A DNA stretch of 64,000 bases from Microlunatus lacustris (GTDB lineage Bacteria > Actinomycetota > Actinomycetes > Propionibacteriales > Propionibacteriaceae), in NCBI GenBank assembly GCA_039527025.1, contig BAAAJN010000001.1:186001-250000 (forward strand), written 5' to 3'. The notes beneath the pieces were generated by a model. It was not told the origin of the DNA, searched no databases, and worked only from the letters and a program-made list of their open reading frames with translations. Made by a program: the position numbers and the translations under genes. Of the stretch, positions 1-8,861 are shown piece after piece. Numbering within the stretch: position 1 is the first letter of the stretch; each line of letters opens with the position of its first letter.

Positions 1-38
1 ACGGCGGTCCTGGACAACAGAACGCGAGACGTCAGTGA
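1..38 (+). CDS. hemC: Possible C-terminal tail of HemC (partial)
   Basis: The frame starting at base 3 reads eleven codons (GGPGQQNARRQ) to a TGA at 36-38 that overlaps the GTG start of hemD in a GTGA junction. In actinobacteria hemC (hydroxymethylbilane synthase) normally lies directly before hemD and such overlaps are common, so this is probably its end. The fragment is too short to identify by sequence; the call rests on position only. Confidence 0.3.
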   Translation, partial: GGPGQQNARRQ

Positions 39-1684
39 GCACATCCTCGGTGCAGCACCCCGGCACCACCTCCACCGCCGTCCCGGCGACCCGCGCCCGC
101 GTGATCTTCGTCGGCACCGGACCGGGTGACCCGGACCTGCTGACCCTGGGCGCCATCGCCGCGCTGGCCGACGCCAGCGCCGTCATCCTGGACACCGACC
201 GGCAGTCGGAGATCTTGGCCCACCCGGCCGTGACCCTGGCCGCGGAGGCCGAGGTCGCGATCCTGGGCACCACCGAGGCCGGCCGGCCGCTGTCCCCGTC
301 GGTGCGCGCCAAGTTCGTGCTCAAGCACGCCGCGGCCGGCACCCGCGTGGTCCGTCTGGTCACCGGCGACCCGTTCCTGGACAACGCCGTGGCCGACGAG
401 GCCGCGGCCTGCGTCAAGGGTGGCATCGACTTCGAGGTGGTCCCCGGCGTCTCCAGCCTGACCGCCGTCCCCGAGTACGCGGGCATCGACCTCATCCACT
501 CCGGCGGGGTGCAGTTCGCCTCGGTCACCGACGGCAAGTTCAGCAAGGCCAACACCTCCCAGTGGGGCGGGGCGGCCACCGTCGTCTGCAGCACCCTGGT
601 CTCGATGGTCGGCTCGCTGGTGGACGCGGCCAAGGCGGCCGGCCGGCCGGGTACCGACCACGTCGTCGTCACCCTGCACGGCGGCAGCACCGAGCAGATC
701 ACCCTGCCCAGCACCTTGGACGAGCTGGCGCTCGCCGTGGAGTCGATCAAGGCCCCGGCCAACGACGCGCTGCACGTGATCATGGGCGCCGCCGCCGAGC
801 AGCGCCGTGAGCTCAGCTGGTACGAGACCAAGCCGCTGTTCGGCTGGAAGGTGCTGGTGCCGCGCACCAAGGACCAGGCCGCCCCGATGGTCGCCCGGCT
901 GCGCACCTACGGTGCGCACAGCGAGGAGGTGCCGACCATCTCCGTCGAGCCGCCGCGCAGCCCGCTGCAGATGGACAAGGCCGTCCGCGGCCTGGTCGAG
1001 GGCCGCTACGAGTGGGTGGCGTTCACCTCGGTGAACGCGGTCAAGGCCGTCCGGGAGAAGTTCGAGGAGTACGGCCTGGACGCCCGCGCCTTCTCCGGGC
1101 TCAAGGTCGCCGCCGTCGGCTCGGTCACCGCCGAGGCGCTGCGCGGCTGGGGCATCGAGCCCGACCTGGTGCCGCAGGGCGAGCAGTCGGCGGCCGGGCT
1201 GGCCGCGGAGTTCCCGCCCTTCGACGAGGTGCTGGACCCGATCAACCGGGTCTTCCTGCCCCGCGCCGACATCGCGACCGAGACCCTGACCGCCGGGCTC
1301 ACCGAGCTGGGCTGGGAGGTCGAGGACGTGACGGCCTACCGGACCGTCCGCGCCACCCCGCCGCCGGCCCCGGTCCGCGAGGCGATCAAGACCGGCAAGT
1401 TCGACGCCGTGGTCTTCACCTCGTCCTCGACCGTGCGGAACCTGGTGGGCATCGCCGGCAAGCCGCACGCCTCGACCATCATCGCGGTGATCGGCCCGGC
1501 CACGGCCAAGACCTGCGAGGAGCACGGGCTGCGGGTGGACGTCGTCGCCGGCAAGCCGTCGGTGGTCGACCTGGCCGACGCGCTGGCCGCCTTCGCGGCC
1601 GAGCGGCGCGACGCCTTCCTGGCCGAGGGCGAGCCCGTCCTCAAGCCGTCGCAGAGGCGCACGTCACCCCGCCGCAAGGTGTGA
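35..1684 (+). CDS. hemD: Bifunctional uroporphyrinogen-III methyltransferase-like / uroporphyrinogen-III synthase
   Basis: 549 aa. HemD converts hydroxymethylbilane to uroporphyrinogen III, the branch point to heme, siroheme and cobamides, in the cytosol. The N-terminal half carries a tetrapyrrole methylase signature (VGTGPGDPDLL, residues 26-36, and a GDPF motif further on). The C-terminal half from about residue 265 (WKVLVPRTKDQA, then VAFTSVNAV and VVFTSSSTVRN) is a HemD synthase domain. This two-domain form is the usual actinobacterial HemD; whether the methylase half is active is uncertain, because the actinobacterial versions are divergent. The GTG start overlaps the preceding stop, and hemB follows after 32 bases. 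Confidence 0.93.
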   Translation: MSTSSVQHPGTTSTAVPATRARVIFVGTGPGDPDLLTLGAIAALADASAVILDTDRQSEILAHPAVTLAAEAEVAILGTTEAGRPLSPSVRAKFVLKHAAAGTRVVRLVTGDPFLDNAVADEAAACVKGGIDFEVVPGVSSLTAVPEYAGIDLIHSGGVQFASVTDGKFSKANTSQWGGAATVVCSTLVSMVGSLVDAAKAAGRPGTDHVVVTLHGGSTEQITLPSTLDELALAVESIKAPANDALHVIMGAAAEQRRELSWYETKPLFGWKVLVPRTKDQAAPMVARLRTYGAHSEEVPTISVEPPRSPLQMDKAVRGLVEGRYEWVAFTSVNAVKAVREKFEEYGLDARAFSGLKVAAVGSVTAEALRGWGIEPDLVPQGEQSAAGLAAEFPPFDEVLDPINRVFLPRADIATETLTAGLTELGWEVEDVTAYRTVRATPPPAPVREAIKTGKFDAVVFTSSSTVRNLVGIAGKPHASTIIAVIGPATAKTCEEHGLRVDVVAGKPSVVDLADALAAFAAERRDAFLAEGEPVLKPSQRRTSPRRKV

Positions 1685-1701
1685 TTCCGCTGGTCGGGCG
1701 C

Positions 1702-1707
1702 TAGGTT
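1702..1707 (+). promoter_or_regulatory. Candidate -10 (TAGGTT) for hemB
   Basis: TAGGTT lies 9 bases before the hemB ATG, with no good Shine-Dalgarno between. It fits an internal, near-leaderless promoter within the heme operon. Confidence 0.4.
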
Positions 1708-1716
1708 TGGTGGGTC

Positions 1717-2730
1717 ATGACGAGCCCCGACCAGCGCCCGACCCCCCTCCTCCGACACCGTCCGCGGCGGCTCCGGTCCAGCCCGGTCATGCGGGCGATG
1801 GTGGCCGAGACGACGCTCGAGCCGCGCCAGCTGGTGCTCCCGGCCTTCGTCGCCGAGGGGCTGGCCGAGCCGCGCCCCATCGCCCCGATGCCGGGGGTCG
1901 TCCAGCACACCCTGGACACCCTGCGCAAGGCCGCTGCCGAGGCCGCGCAGGCTGGTCTGGCCGGGATCATGCTGTTCGGCGTCCCCGTGCACAAGGACGC
2001 CCGGGGGAGCGGGGCACTCGACCCCGACGGGATCCTGACCCGGGCCATCACGGCGGTCCGCAGCGAGGTCGGGGACGACCTGCTGGTGATGAGCGACGTC
2101 TGCCTCGACGAGTTCACCGACCACGGCCACTGCGGCGTGCTGACGTCCTCGGGTGCGGTGGACAACGACGCCACGGTGGAGATCTACGCGCAGATGGCCG
2201 TGCTGCACGCCTCGGCCGGCGCCCACGTCGTCGCGCCCAGCGGGATGATGGACGGCCAGGTGGCCGCGATCCGCGCGGCGCTGGACGCCGACGGCGCCCT
2301 GCACACCACGATCCTGGCCTACGCCGCGAAGTTCACCTCCGCCTTCTACGGGCCGTTCCGCGAAGCCGTGGACTCCTCGCTGACCGGGGACCGCACGACC
2401 TACCAGCAGGACGGCGCGAACGTCCGGGAGGCCCTGCGCGAGGTGGCCCTGGACGTGGCCGAGGGCGCCGACATCGTCATGGTCAAGCCCGCGCTGGCCT
2501 ACCTCGACGTGATCCGGGCGGTGGCCGAGACCTCCCCGGTGCCCGTCGCGGCCTACAACATCTCCGGCGAGATGGCGATGGTCGAGGCCGCGGCGGCGAA
2601 CGGCTGGATCGCCCGCGTGCCGGCGATCGCCGAGACGCTGACCTCCATCCGCCGGGCCGGCGCGGACATCGTGCTGACCTACTGGGCCCAGGAGTGGGCC
2701 GAGCGCTACCACCGAGGGACCTCCCGATGA
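1717..2730 (+). CDS. hemB: Porphobilinogen synthase (delta-aminolevulinate dehydratase)
   Basis: 337 aa, usual family length. It condenses two 5-aminolevulinate molecules into porphobilinogen. Both active-site lysines are visible in their motifs (ILAYAAKFTSAFYGPF and IVMVKPALAYLD). The metal-site stretch reads SDVCLDEFTDHGHCG: the first and last cysteines of the zinc type are present but the middle one is Asp, as I recall for mycobacterial HemB, so metal dependence cannot be read off simply. Its TGA overlaps the ATG of hemL (ATGA at 2727-2730), implying translational coupling. Confidence 0.96.
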   Translation: MTSPDQRPTPLLRHRPRRLRSSPVMRAMVAETTLEPRQLVLPAFVAEGLAEPRPIAPMPGVVQHTLDTLRKAAAEAAQAGLAGIMLFGVPVHKDARGSGALDPDGILTRAITAVRSEVGDDLLVMSDVCLDEFTDHGHCGVLTSSGAVDNDATVEIYAQMAVLHASAGAHVVAPSGMMDGQVAAIRAALDADGALHTTILAYAAKFTSAFYGPFREAVDSSLTGDRTTYQQDGANVREALREVALDVAEGADIVMVKPALAYLDVIRAVAETSPVPVAAYNISGEMAMVEAAAANGWIARVPAIAETLTSIRRAGADIVLTYWAQEWAERYHRGTSR

Positions 2731-4097
2731 CCGTCACCCCCACGTCCACCCCGTCGACGACACCGCCCGACACCTCCGTCGACGTCCGCTCCGCCGCCGC
2801 CTTCGCGCGCGCCCAGCAGGTCATCCCCGGCGGGGTGAACTCGCCCGTCCGGGCCTTCCTCTCCGTCGGCGGCACCCCGCGGTTCATCGCGCGGGCGAAG
2901 GGGGCCTACCTGTACGACGTCGACGGCAACGAGCTGGTCGACCTGATCTGCTCCTGGGGGCCGATGCTGCTCGGGCACGCGCACCCCGAGGTGATCGCCG
3001 CGGTCGCCGAGGCCGCGTCGCACGGCACGTCCTACGGCGCCCCGACCACGGCCGAGGTCGAGCTGGCCGCGGAGATCATCGACCGGACGCCGGTCGAGCA
3101 GGTCCGGCTGGTCAACTCCGGCACCGAGGCCACCATGTCGGTGCTGCGGCTGGCCCGCGGCATCACCGGCCGGGACAAGATCGTCAAGTTCGCCGGCTGC
3201 TACCACGGCCACGTCGACTCGCTGCTCGCCGCCGCCGGCTCCGGGGTGGCCACGCTGGCCATCCCCGGCTCGCCGGGGGTCACCGCGGCCACCACGGCCG
3301 ACACCGTGGTGCTGTCCTACAACGACCGGGCCGCCGTCCGCGAGGCGTTCGCCACCTACGGTGACCAGATCGCCTGCCTGGTCACCGAGGCCGCGGCCGG
3401 CAACATGGGCGTCGTCCCGCCCGGCGTCGAGGACGGCGTCGGCTTCAACCAGTTCCTCGCCGACCTCTGCCGCGAGCACGGCGCTCTGTTCGTCTCCGAC
3501 GAGGTGATGACCGGCTTCCGGATCAGCCGCTCCGGCCAGTACGGCTTCGACGGTGTGGTGCCCGACCTGATGACCTTCGGCAAGGTGATGGGCGGTGGCT
3601 TCCCGGCCGCCGCGTTCGGCGGCCGGGCCGAGCTGATGCAGAGTCTGGCGCCCGTCGGCGGCGTCTACCAGGCCGGCACGCTGTCGGGGAACCCGGTGGC
3701 CAGCACGGCCGGCCTGACCACGCTCCGGCTGGCCACCGCCGACGTGTACGCCCACCTCGACCGGGCCTCGGCCCGGCTGCAGGCCGAGGTCGCCGCCGCG
3801 CTCGGCGCCGCCGGCGTCCCGCACGTCATCCAGGCCGCGGGGAACCTCTTCAGCGTCTTCTTCGTGCCCGAGGGTGTGACGGCGGTCCCCGACTACGCCA
3901 CCGCGGCGAGCCAGGACACCGCGGCCTACGGCGCGTTCTTCCACGCGATGCTCGACGCCGGCGTCTACCTGCCGCCCAGCGCCTACGAGGGCTGGTTCCT
4001 CTCCGCCGCCCACGACGATGCCGCGCTCGACCGCGTGGTCAGCGCCCTGCCGCGGGCCGCGGCGGCCGCCGCGGCTGCTGCGGGCGGGAGAGGATGA
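2727..4097 (+). CDS. hemL: Glutamate-1-semialdehyde 2,1-aminomutase
   Basis: 456 aa PLP enzyme making 5-aminolevulinate from glutamate-1-semialdehyde (C5 heme route). The PLP lysine is Lys286 in TFGKVMGGGFP; other family motifs are PGGVNSPVRAF near the N-terminus, NSGTEATMSVLRLARG and CYHGHVD. The ATG at 2727 is chosen because it overlaps the hemB stop and gives the standard N-terminus; the same frame is open further upstream, but only as an artefact of high GC. The C-terminus is Ala/Gly rich. A phosphatase gene begins 4 bases after the stop. Confidence 0.96.
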   Translation: MTVTPTSTPSTTPPDTSVDVRSAAAFARAQQVIPGGVNSPVRAFLSVGGTPRFIARAKGAYLYDVDGNELVDLICSWGPMLLGHAHPEVIAAVAEAASHGTSYGAPTTAEVELAAEIIDRTPVEQVRLVNSGTEATMSVLRLARGITGRDKIVKFAGCYHGHVDSLLAAAGSGVATLAIPGSPGVTAATTADTVVLSYNDRAAVREAFATYGDQIACLVTEAAAGNMGVVPPGVEDGVGFNQFLADLCREHGALFVSDEVMTGFRISRSGQYGFDGVVPDLMTFGKVMGGGFPAAAFGGRAELMQSLAPVGGVYQAGTLSGNPVASTAGLTTLRLATADVYAHLDRASARLQAEVAAALGAAGVPHVIQAAGNLFSVFFVPEGVTAVPDYATAASQDTAAYGAFFHAMLDAGVYLPPSAYEGWFLSAAHDDAALDRVVSALPRAAAAAAAAAGGRG

Positions 4098-4101
4098 GCC
4101 G

Positions 4102-4776
4102 GTGACCACGCCCGCTCCCGCGTCGCCCCCCGGCACCCGGACCGTCGTCCACCTGGTCCGGCACGGCGAGGTGTTCAACCCGGCCGGCCTGCTCTACGGC
4201 CGACTGCCCGACTACCACCTCTCCGACCTCGGTCAGGAGATGGCCGGGCTGGTCGCCGAGGACCTGCGCTCCCGGGACGTCACCCACCTGCGCTGCTCAC
4301 CGCTGGAGCGTGCCCAGGAGACCATCGCGCCGCTCGCCGACGCCCTCGGGCTGCCGGTGACCACCGACGACCGCGTCGTGGAGGCCGACAACCAGCTGCA
4401 GGGGCTCAAGGTCACCGCGAGTGCGCTGGCCCGGAACCCGCGGACCTGGTGGCTGTTCCGCAACGCGATGCGGCCCACCTGGGGCGAGCCCTACCGCGAC
4501 ATCGTCGCCCGGATGCGGCTGGCCACCCGGGACGCCGCCGCGGCGGCTGCCGGTCACGAGGCCGTCATCGTCTCCCACCAGCTGCCGATCTGGATGGCCC
4601 GCTGCGACGCCGAGGGCCGCCGGCTGTTCCACGACCCCCGCCGCCGGGAGTGCCGGCTGGCCAGCGTCACGTCGGTCACCTTCGTCGACGGCCGCGTCGC
4701 CGGCGTCAGCTACCGCGAACCGGCCGCCGCGCTCTACACGGCGCCGGTGCCCAAGAAGTTCGTCGCGGGCTCCTAG
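4102..4776 (+). CDS. Histidine phosphatase family protein (phosphoglycerate mutase-like)
   Basis: 224 aa. The branch-2-like histidine phosphatase signature VHLVRHGEVFNP holds the catalytic His in its RHGE core, and a second conserved His follows in AVIVSHQLPIW. The substrate is unknown. In mycobacteria the orthologous gene sits between hemL and the cytochrome c maturation genes, as here, so the link is old, but its role there is not established to my knowledge. GTG start at 4102; the TAG stop overlaps by one base the GTG of the next gene. Confidence 0.85.
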   Translation: MTTPAPASPPGTRTVVHLVRHGEVFNPAGLLYGRLPDYHLSDLGQEMAGLVAEDLRSRDVTHLRCSPLERAQETIAPLADALGLPVTTDDRVVEADNQLQGLKVTASALARNPRTWWLFRNAMRPTWGEPYRDIVARMRLATRDAAAAAAGHEAVIVSHQLPIWMARCDAEGRRLFHDPRRRECRLASVTSVTFVDGRVAGVSYREPAAALYTAPVPKKFVAGS

Positions 4777-5387
4777 TGCGCACCCGTCCCCGCCCCGTGC
4801 TCCCCACCTCGGCCGCCCTGCTGCGCGCCGCGGTGGCCGGGGTGCTGCTCGTGCTGCTCGCCGGCTGCACGACCACCGGCGCGGACGAGGGCACCCGGAG
4901 CGCCGGCCAGGAGGGCTACGTCGGGGTGCAGCGCAACGTCACCCAGATCCCGCCGGCAGACCGGACCGAGCTGCCGACGGTGACCGGCACGTCGCTGGAC
5001 GGCGAGCCGCTCTCCACCACCGACTTCCGCGGGCAGGTCGTCGTCGTGAACGTCTGGGGATCGTGGTGCGCGCCGTGCCGCGCCGAGGCCCCTGCCCTGC
5101 AGAAGGCGAGCGTCGCGACGCAGGGCCGGGCCCAGTTCCTGGGCATCACCACCCGGGACAACGACCCGGCGCAGGCCCGCGCCTTCGTCCGGGCCTTCGG
5201 CATCACCTACCCGAGCATCTACGACCCCGACGGCCGGGCGCTGCTGGTCTTCGCCGGCACCCTGCCGCCCTCGGCCATCCCGTCGACGCTGATCATCGAC
5301 GAGCAGGGCCGGTTGGCCGCGCGCGTCCTCGGCGAGATCTCCGAGCTCACCCTGGTCGCGATGATCGACGAGGTGGTCGCGGAGTGA
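4776..5387 (+). CDS. ResA/TlpA-like thiol-disulfide lipoprotein
   Basis: 203 aa. The N-terminus is a lipoprotein signal with lipobox LLAGC, followed by a linker and a thioredoxin fold with the redox pair Cys98-Cys101 in WGSWCAPCR. ResA-type proteins reduce the CXXCH cysteines of apocytochrome c on the outer face of the membrane. Position directly before ccdA, resB and ccsB supports this. GTG start at 4776 shares one base with the preceding stop; the TGA overlaps the ccdA GTG (5384-5387). Confidence 0.9.
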   Translation: MRTRPRPVLPTSAALLRAAVAGVLLVLLAGCTTTGADEGTRSAGQEGYVGVQRNVTQIPPADRTELPTVTGTSLDGEPLSTTDFRGQVVVVNVWGSWCAPCRAEAPALQKASVATQGRAQFLGITTRDNDPAQARAFVRAFGITYPSIYDPDGRALLVFAGTLPPSAIPSTLIIDEQGRLAARVLGEISELTLVAMIDEVVAE

Positions 5388-6163
5388 CCCCGCTCGGTCT
5401 CACCCCTCTCGACGTCGGCACCTGGGCCGAGGCCGCCGTCGGCGGCTCGATGGCGCTGGCCGTGCCCGTCGCCCTGCTGGCCGGCCTGGTCTCGTTCTTC
5501 TCCCCGTGCGTGGTGCCGCTGCTGCCGGGCTACCTCTCCTACGCCACCGGTCTGGGGGCCGCGGAGGTGCTGGGCGGCACCGCCCGCCGCGGCCGGATGC
5601 TCGCCGGCACCTCGCTGTTCGTGCTCGGCATCGCCGTCGTCTTCGTGGCCACCGGCACGCTGGTCGGCAGCCTCGGGGCGGCGCTGCTCACCCACACCGA
5701 GCTGATCAGCCGCGTGCTGGGCGTGGTCATCATCGCCCTGGGGCTGGTCTTCGCCGGCGTGCTGAAGCTGGGCCGGCGCGACCTGCGGTTCTCCTGGATG
5801 CCGAACGCCGGCGTCGCCGCGGCGCCGCTGCTGGGCGTGGTCTTCGCCCTGGGCTGGACGCCCTGCATCGGGCCGACGCTGGGGGTGGTCTACAGCCTGG
5901 CCCTCACCGAGGGGACGGCGCTGCGCGGAGGGCTGCTGGCCTTCGTCTTCGCCCTCGGTCTCGGCCTCCCGTTCGTCGTCGCCGGGCTGCTCTACACCAA
6001 GATGGCGCGCGCCGTCGGGTTCCTCCGCCGCCACCAGCTGACCCTGCTGCGGGTCGGCGGGGTGGCCATGGTCCTCGTCGGCCTGCTGCTGGTCACCGGC
6101 CTGTGGACCGCCCTGACGGCCGACCTCCGTCAGGCCTTCGCCTCCTTCGTCCCGGTGATCTGA
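5384..6163 (+). CDS. ccdA: Cytochrome c biogenesis protein CcdA
   Basis: 259 aa membrane protein with about six hydrophobic segments. It passes electrons from cytosolic thioredoxin across the membrane to ResA-like proteins. The two redox cysteines are Cys42 (SFFSPCVVPLLPG) and Cys161 (GWTPCIGPT), each in the expected Pro-rich transmembrane motif. The GTG start at 5384 overlaps the preceding stop, and the TGA shares one base with the resB ATG. Confidence 0.94.
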   Translation: MTPLGLTPLDVGTWAEAAVGGSMALAVPVALLAGLVSFFSPCVVPLLPGYLSYATGLGAAEVLGGTARRGRMLAGTSLFVLGIAVVFVATGTLVGSLGAALLTHTELISRVLGVVIIALGLVFAGVLKLGRRDLRFSWMPNAGVAAAPLLGVVFALGWTPCIGPTLGVVYSLALTEGTALRGGLLAFVFALGLGLPFVVAGLLYTKMARAVGFLRRHQLTLLRVGGVAMVLVGLLLVTGLWTALTADLRQAFASFVPVI

Positions 6164-7839
6164 TGACCGACACCCAGGTCCGCGAGCCCGCGACCGCCCC
6201 CGACGACGCCCCGCCGCCGAGCAGCCCCGGCGGCGCCCCCCGCCTCGGCTGGCGCGGTGGCGCCCGGTTCGTCTGGACCCAGCTGACCTCGATGCGGACC
6301 GCGCTGGTGCTGCTCTTCGCGCTGGCGCTGGCGGCCATCCCGGGCTCGCTGATCCCGCAGCGCACGGTCTCCCCGGTCCGGGTGGCCGACTTCATCCGGG
6401 ACAACCCGACGCTGGGCCCGCTCTACGACCGGGTCGGGCTGTTCAACGTCTTCACCTCGGCCTGGTTCTCCTCGATCTACCTGCTGCTGTTCGTCTCCCT
6501 GATCGGCTGCATCGTGCCGCGGGTCGGCGTCTACGCCCGGGCGCTGCGCGCCCGCCCGCCCCGGACGCCCCGCAACCTGGCCCGGATGCCCGCGTACGCC
6601 CGCGCCGACGTGAGCGCCGACCCCGACCTGCTGGACCGGGCCGCGGCCGAGCTGCGCCGCCGGCGCTACCGGGTGGACGTCCGCGACGACGGCTCGGTGG
6701 CCGCCGAGCGCGGCTACCTGCGCGAGGCCGGGAACCTCGTCTTCCACATCAGCCTGCTGTTCGTGCTGCTCGGCGTGGCCGTGGCCAGCCTCTACGGCTT
6801 CCGCGGCACCAGCGTGGTCATCGTCGGCCAGGGGTTCGCCAACAACCTCACCCAGTACGACGACCTGCAAGCCGGGGCGCGGTTCGACGAGTCCGACCTG
6901 CAGCCGTTCGGCGTGGTCGTGGAGCGCTTCGACGTGGCCTTCGAGACCGGTCCGGTGCAGCGGGGGGCTGCCCGGCTGTTCCGGGCGCAGGTCGAGGTCA
7001 CCGACGCCCCCGGCGAGGCCCCGCGCGCCGCGACCCTCGAGGTCAACAAGCCGCTCGACATCGACGGCACCTCGGTGCACCTCGTGGGCCACGGCTACGC
7101 GCCCAAGGTGACCGTCCGGGACGGCAACGGCGACGTCGCCTTCTCCGGCCCGGTGACCTTCCTGCCCCAGGACGGCCAGTTCACCTCGGCGGGGGCGGTC
7201 AAGGCCCCGGACGCCCGCCCGGAGCGGCTCGCCTTCGAGGGCTTCTTCCTGCCCACCGCGGTCACCAGCGACGGCGGCGCGCCCACGTCGGGCTTCCCCG
7301 ACGCCCTCAACCCGGTGCTGTTCCTCAACGGCTGGTACGGCCCGCCCAAGGTGGAGACGGGGGAGCCGGAGAACGTCTACTCCCTCGACACCACCGGGAT
7401 GGGCGAGATGGTCGACGCCGAGGGCAAGCCGTTCCGGGTGGCGCTGCAGGAGGGCGCGACGGTCGAGCTGCCGGACGGCCGCGGCTCCATCACCATGGAC
7501 GGCTGGGAGCGCTGGGTGAAGCTGCAGATCGGCGACTCCCCGGGCGTCGCGATCTCGCTGCTGGCCATCGGCTTCGCGGTCCTCGGGTTGTGCCTGTCAC
7601 TGTTCGTCCGGCCGCGGCGGGTCTGGGTGCGGCTGGTCGAGCGACCCGACGGCGGCCCGCTGCTCGAGGTCGGCGGCCTGGACCGGGCCGACGCCCGCGG
7701 CGGGCTGACCGAGGACGTCGACGAGCTCGCCGCGAGCCTCGCCGGCCCACCGGCCGCCGCGCCTCCCGACGCATCTCCCGCACGCCCGGACGACGAATCC
7801 TCTGCAGACGCAGCACCCCCGCAGGAAGGCCGAAGATGA
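6163..7839 (+). CDS. resB: Cytochrome c biogenesis protein ResB
   Basis: 558 aa. The Pro-rich N-terminus precedes a first membrane segment (MRTALVLLFALALAAIPGSL), two more segments around residues 100-125 and 195-215, a large extracytoplasmic domain, and a last segment near residue 470. ResB with CcsB/CcsA forms the System II heme transporter and ligase for cytochrome c. Actinobacterial ResB proteins have this length. The C-terminal 70 residues are acidic, Ala/Pro rich and probably disordered. The ATG at 6163 overlaps the ccdA stop; the last codons overlap the ccsB ATG. Confidence 0.93.
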   Translation: MTDTQVREPATAPDDAPPPSSPGGAPRLGWRGGARFVWTQLTSMRTALVLLFALALAAIPGSLIPQRTVSPVRVADFIRDNPTLGPLYDRVGLFNVFTSAWFSSIYLLLFVSLIGCIVPRVGVYARALRARPPRTPRNLARMPAYARADVSADPDLLDRAAAELRRRRYRVDVRDDGSVAAERGYLREAGNLVFHISLLFVLLGVAVASLYGFRGTSVVIVGQGFANNLTQYDDLQAGARFDESDLQPFGVVVERFDVAFETGPVQRGAARLFRAQVEVTDAPGEAPRAATLEVNKPLDIDGTSVHLVGHGYAPKVTVRDGNGDVAFSGPVTFLPQDGQFTSAGAVKAPDARPERLAFEGFFLPTAVTSDGGAPTSGFPDALNPVLFLNGWYGPPKVETGEPENVYSLDTTGMGEMVDAEGKPFRVALQEGATVELPDGRGSITMDGWERWVKLQIGDSPGVAISLLAIGFAVLGLCLSLFVRPRRVWVRLVERPDGGPLLEVGGLDRADARGGLTEDVDELAASLAGPPAAAPPDASPARPDDESSADAAPPQEGRR

Positions 7840-8834
7840 GCCTTGAGTACTACTCCAGCGTCGCCCTGGTCACCTCCGTCGTGGTCTACATGCTGGCGAT
7901 GTTCGCCCACGCCGGCGAGTGGGCGGCGGCCCGCAGCCTCGCTCCGGCCGGTGCCGCCCCGTCGCGCCGCGAGCTCGTCGGCGTCGGCGCCCGCGGTGAG
8001 ACCGTCTTCGGCGGGGTCGAGGCCCCGGCCACGCCGGGTGCCGCCGACCCCGGTCCCGACGCGCTCGAGGACCCGGGCAGCCGGCAGCGGGTCCAGCTGT
8101 TCGGCCGGATCGGCGTCAGCCTCACCGTGATCGGGTTCCTGCTCAGCCTGGTGGGCGTGGTGATGCGCGGCGTCGCCGCCGACCGCGCGCCGTGGGGCAA
8201 CATGTACGAGTTCACCACCACCGCCATGGTGTTCGTGGTCGCGGCCTACCTGCTGATGGTCTGGAAGGCAGGCATCCGCTGGCTGGGGCTGCCGCTGACC
8301 CTGCTGGCCGCCGTCGCCAACGGGCTGGCCGTCACCGTGTTCTACGTGGCCGTGGCCCCGCTGGTGCCCGCCCTGCACTCGGTCTGGTTCATCATCCACA
8401 TCGTCGCGGCGGCCATCGCGGGGGCGGCGTTCAACGTCGGCGGGCTGATGTCGGTCCTCTACCTGCTGAAGAAGCGGGCCGAGGACCGGGCCAGCGTCCG
8501 CGGGTACCTGGCCCTGCTGCCGACCGCGCGCCGGATCGACCTGCTGACCTACCGCTTCCACGCCTTCGCGTTCCCGCTGTGGACGTTCACCGTGGCCGCC
8601 GGCGCCGTCTGGGCCGAGTACGCCTGGGGCCGCTACTGGGGCTGGGACCCCAAGGAGACCTGGGCGCTGGTCACCTGGGTGATCTACGCCTGCTACCTGC
8701 ACGCCCGCTCGACGGCCGGCTGGCGGGGCAGGAAGGCCGCCGCCATCGCGATCCTCGGCCTGGCGTCGTTCTGGTTCAACTTCGTCGGCATCAACCTGCT
8801 CGTCTCCGGCCTGCACTCCTACGCCGGGGTCTGA
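7836..8834 (+). CDS. ccsB: Cytochrome c biogenesis protein CcsB (CcsA/ResC family)
   Basis: 332 aa polytopic membrane protein. The heme-binding WWD-type motif is clear (WGRYWGWDPKETWALVTW), and conserved histidines flank it (ALHSVWFIIHI, YRFHAFAFP, LHSYAG at the C-terminus). It carries heme across the membrane for attachment to cytochrome c. ATG at 7836 overlaps the resB stop (ATGA). This is the last gene of the long plus-strand operon; the next gene is on the opposite strand and converges on it. Confidence 0.95.
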   Translation: MSLEYYSSVALVTSVVVYMLAMFAHAGEWAAARSLAPAGAAPSRRELVGVGARGETVFGGVEAPATPGAADPGPDALEDPGSRQRVQLFGRIGVSLTVIGFLLSLVGVVMRGVAADRAPWGNMYEFTTTAMVFVVAAYLLMVWKAGIRWLGLPLTLLAAVANGLAVTVFYVAVAPLVPALHSVWFIIHIVAAAIAGAAFNVGGLMSVLYLLKKRAEDRASVRGYLALLPTARRIDLLTYRFHAFAFPLWTFTVAAGAVWAEYAWGRYWGWDPKETWALVTWVIYACYLHARSTAGWRGRKAAAIAILGLASFWFNFVGINLLVSGLHSYAGV

Positions 8835-8861
8835 GTCCCGCTCAGGCCGCGGTGGTGGCCC

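Noticed and set aside
32..1525. Long minus-strand frame opposite hemD (and similar frames opposite most genes)
   Set aside because: Low-complexity Gly/Arg/Asp/Ala-rich products antisense to clear genes; typical high-GC shadows.
1707..2726. Open frame extending hemL far upstream through hemB
   Set aside because: It is only the GC-driven absence of stops; the translation there has no family match, and the ATG at 2727 gives the standard HemL start.
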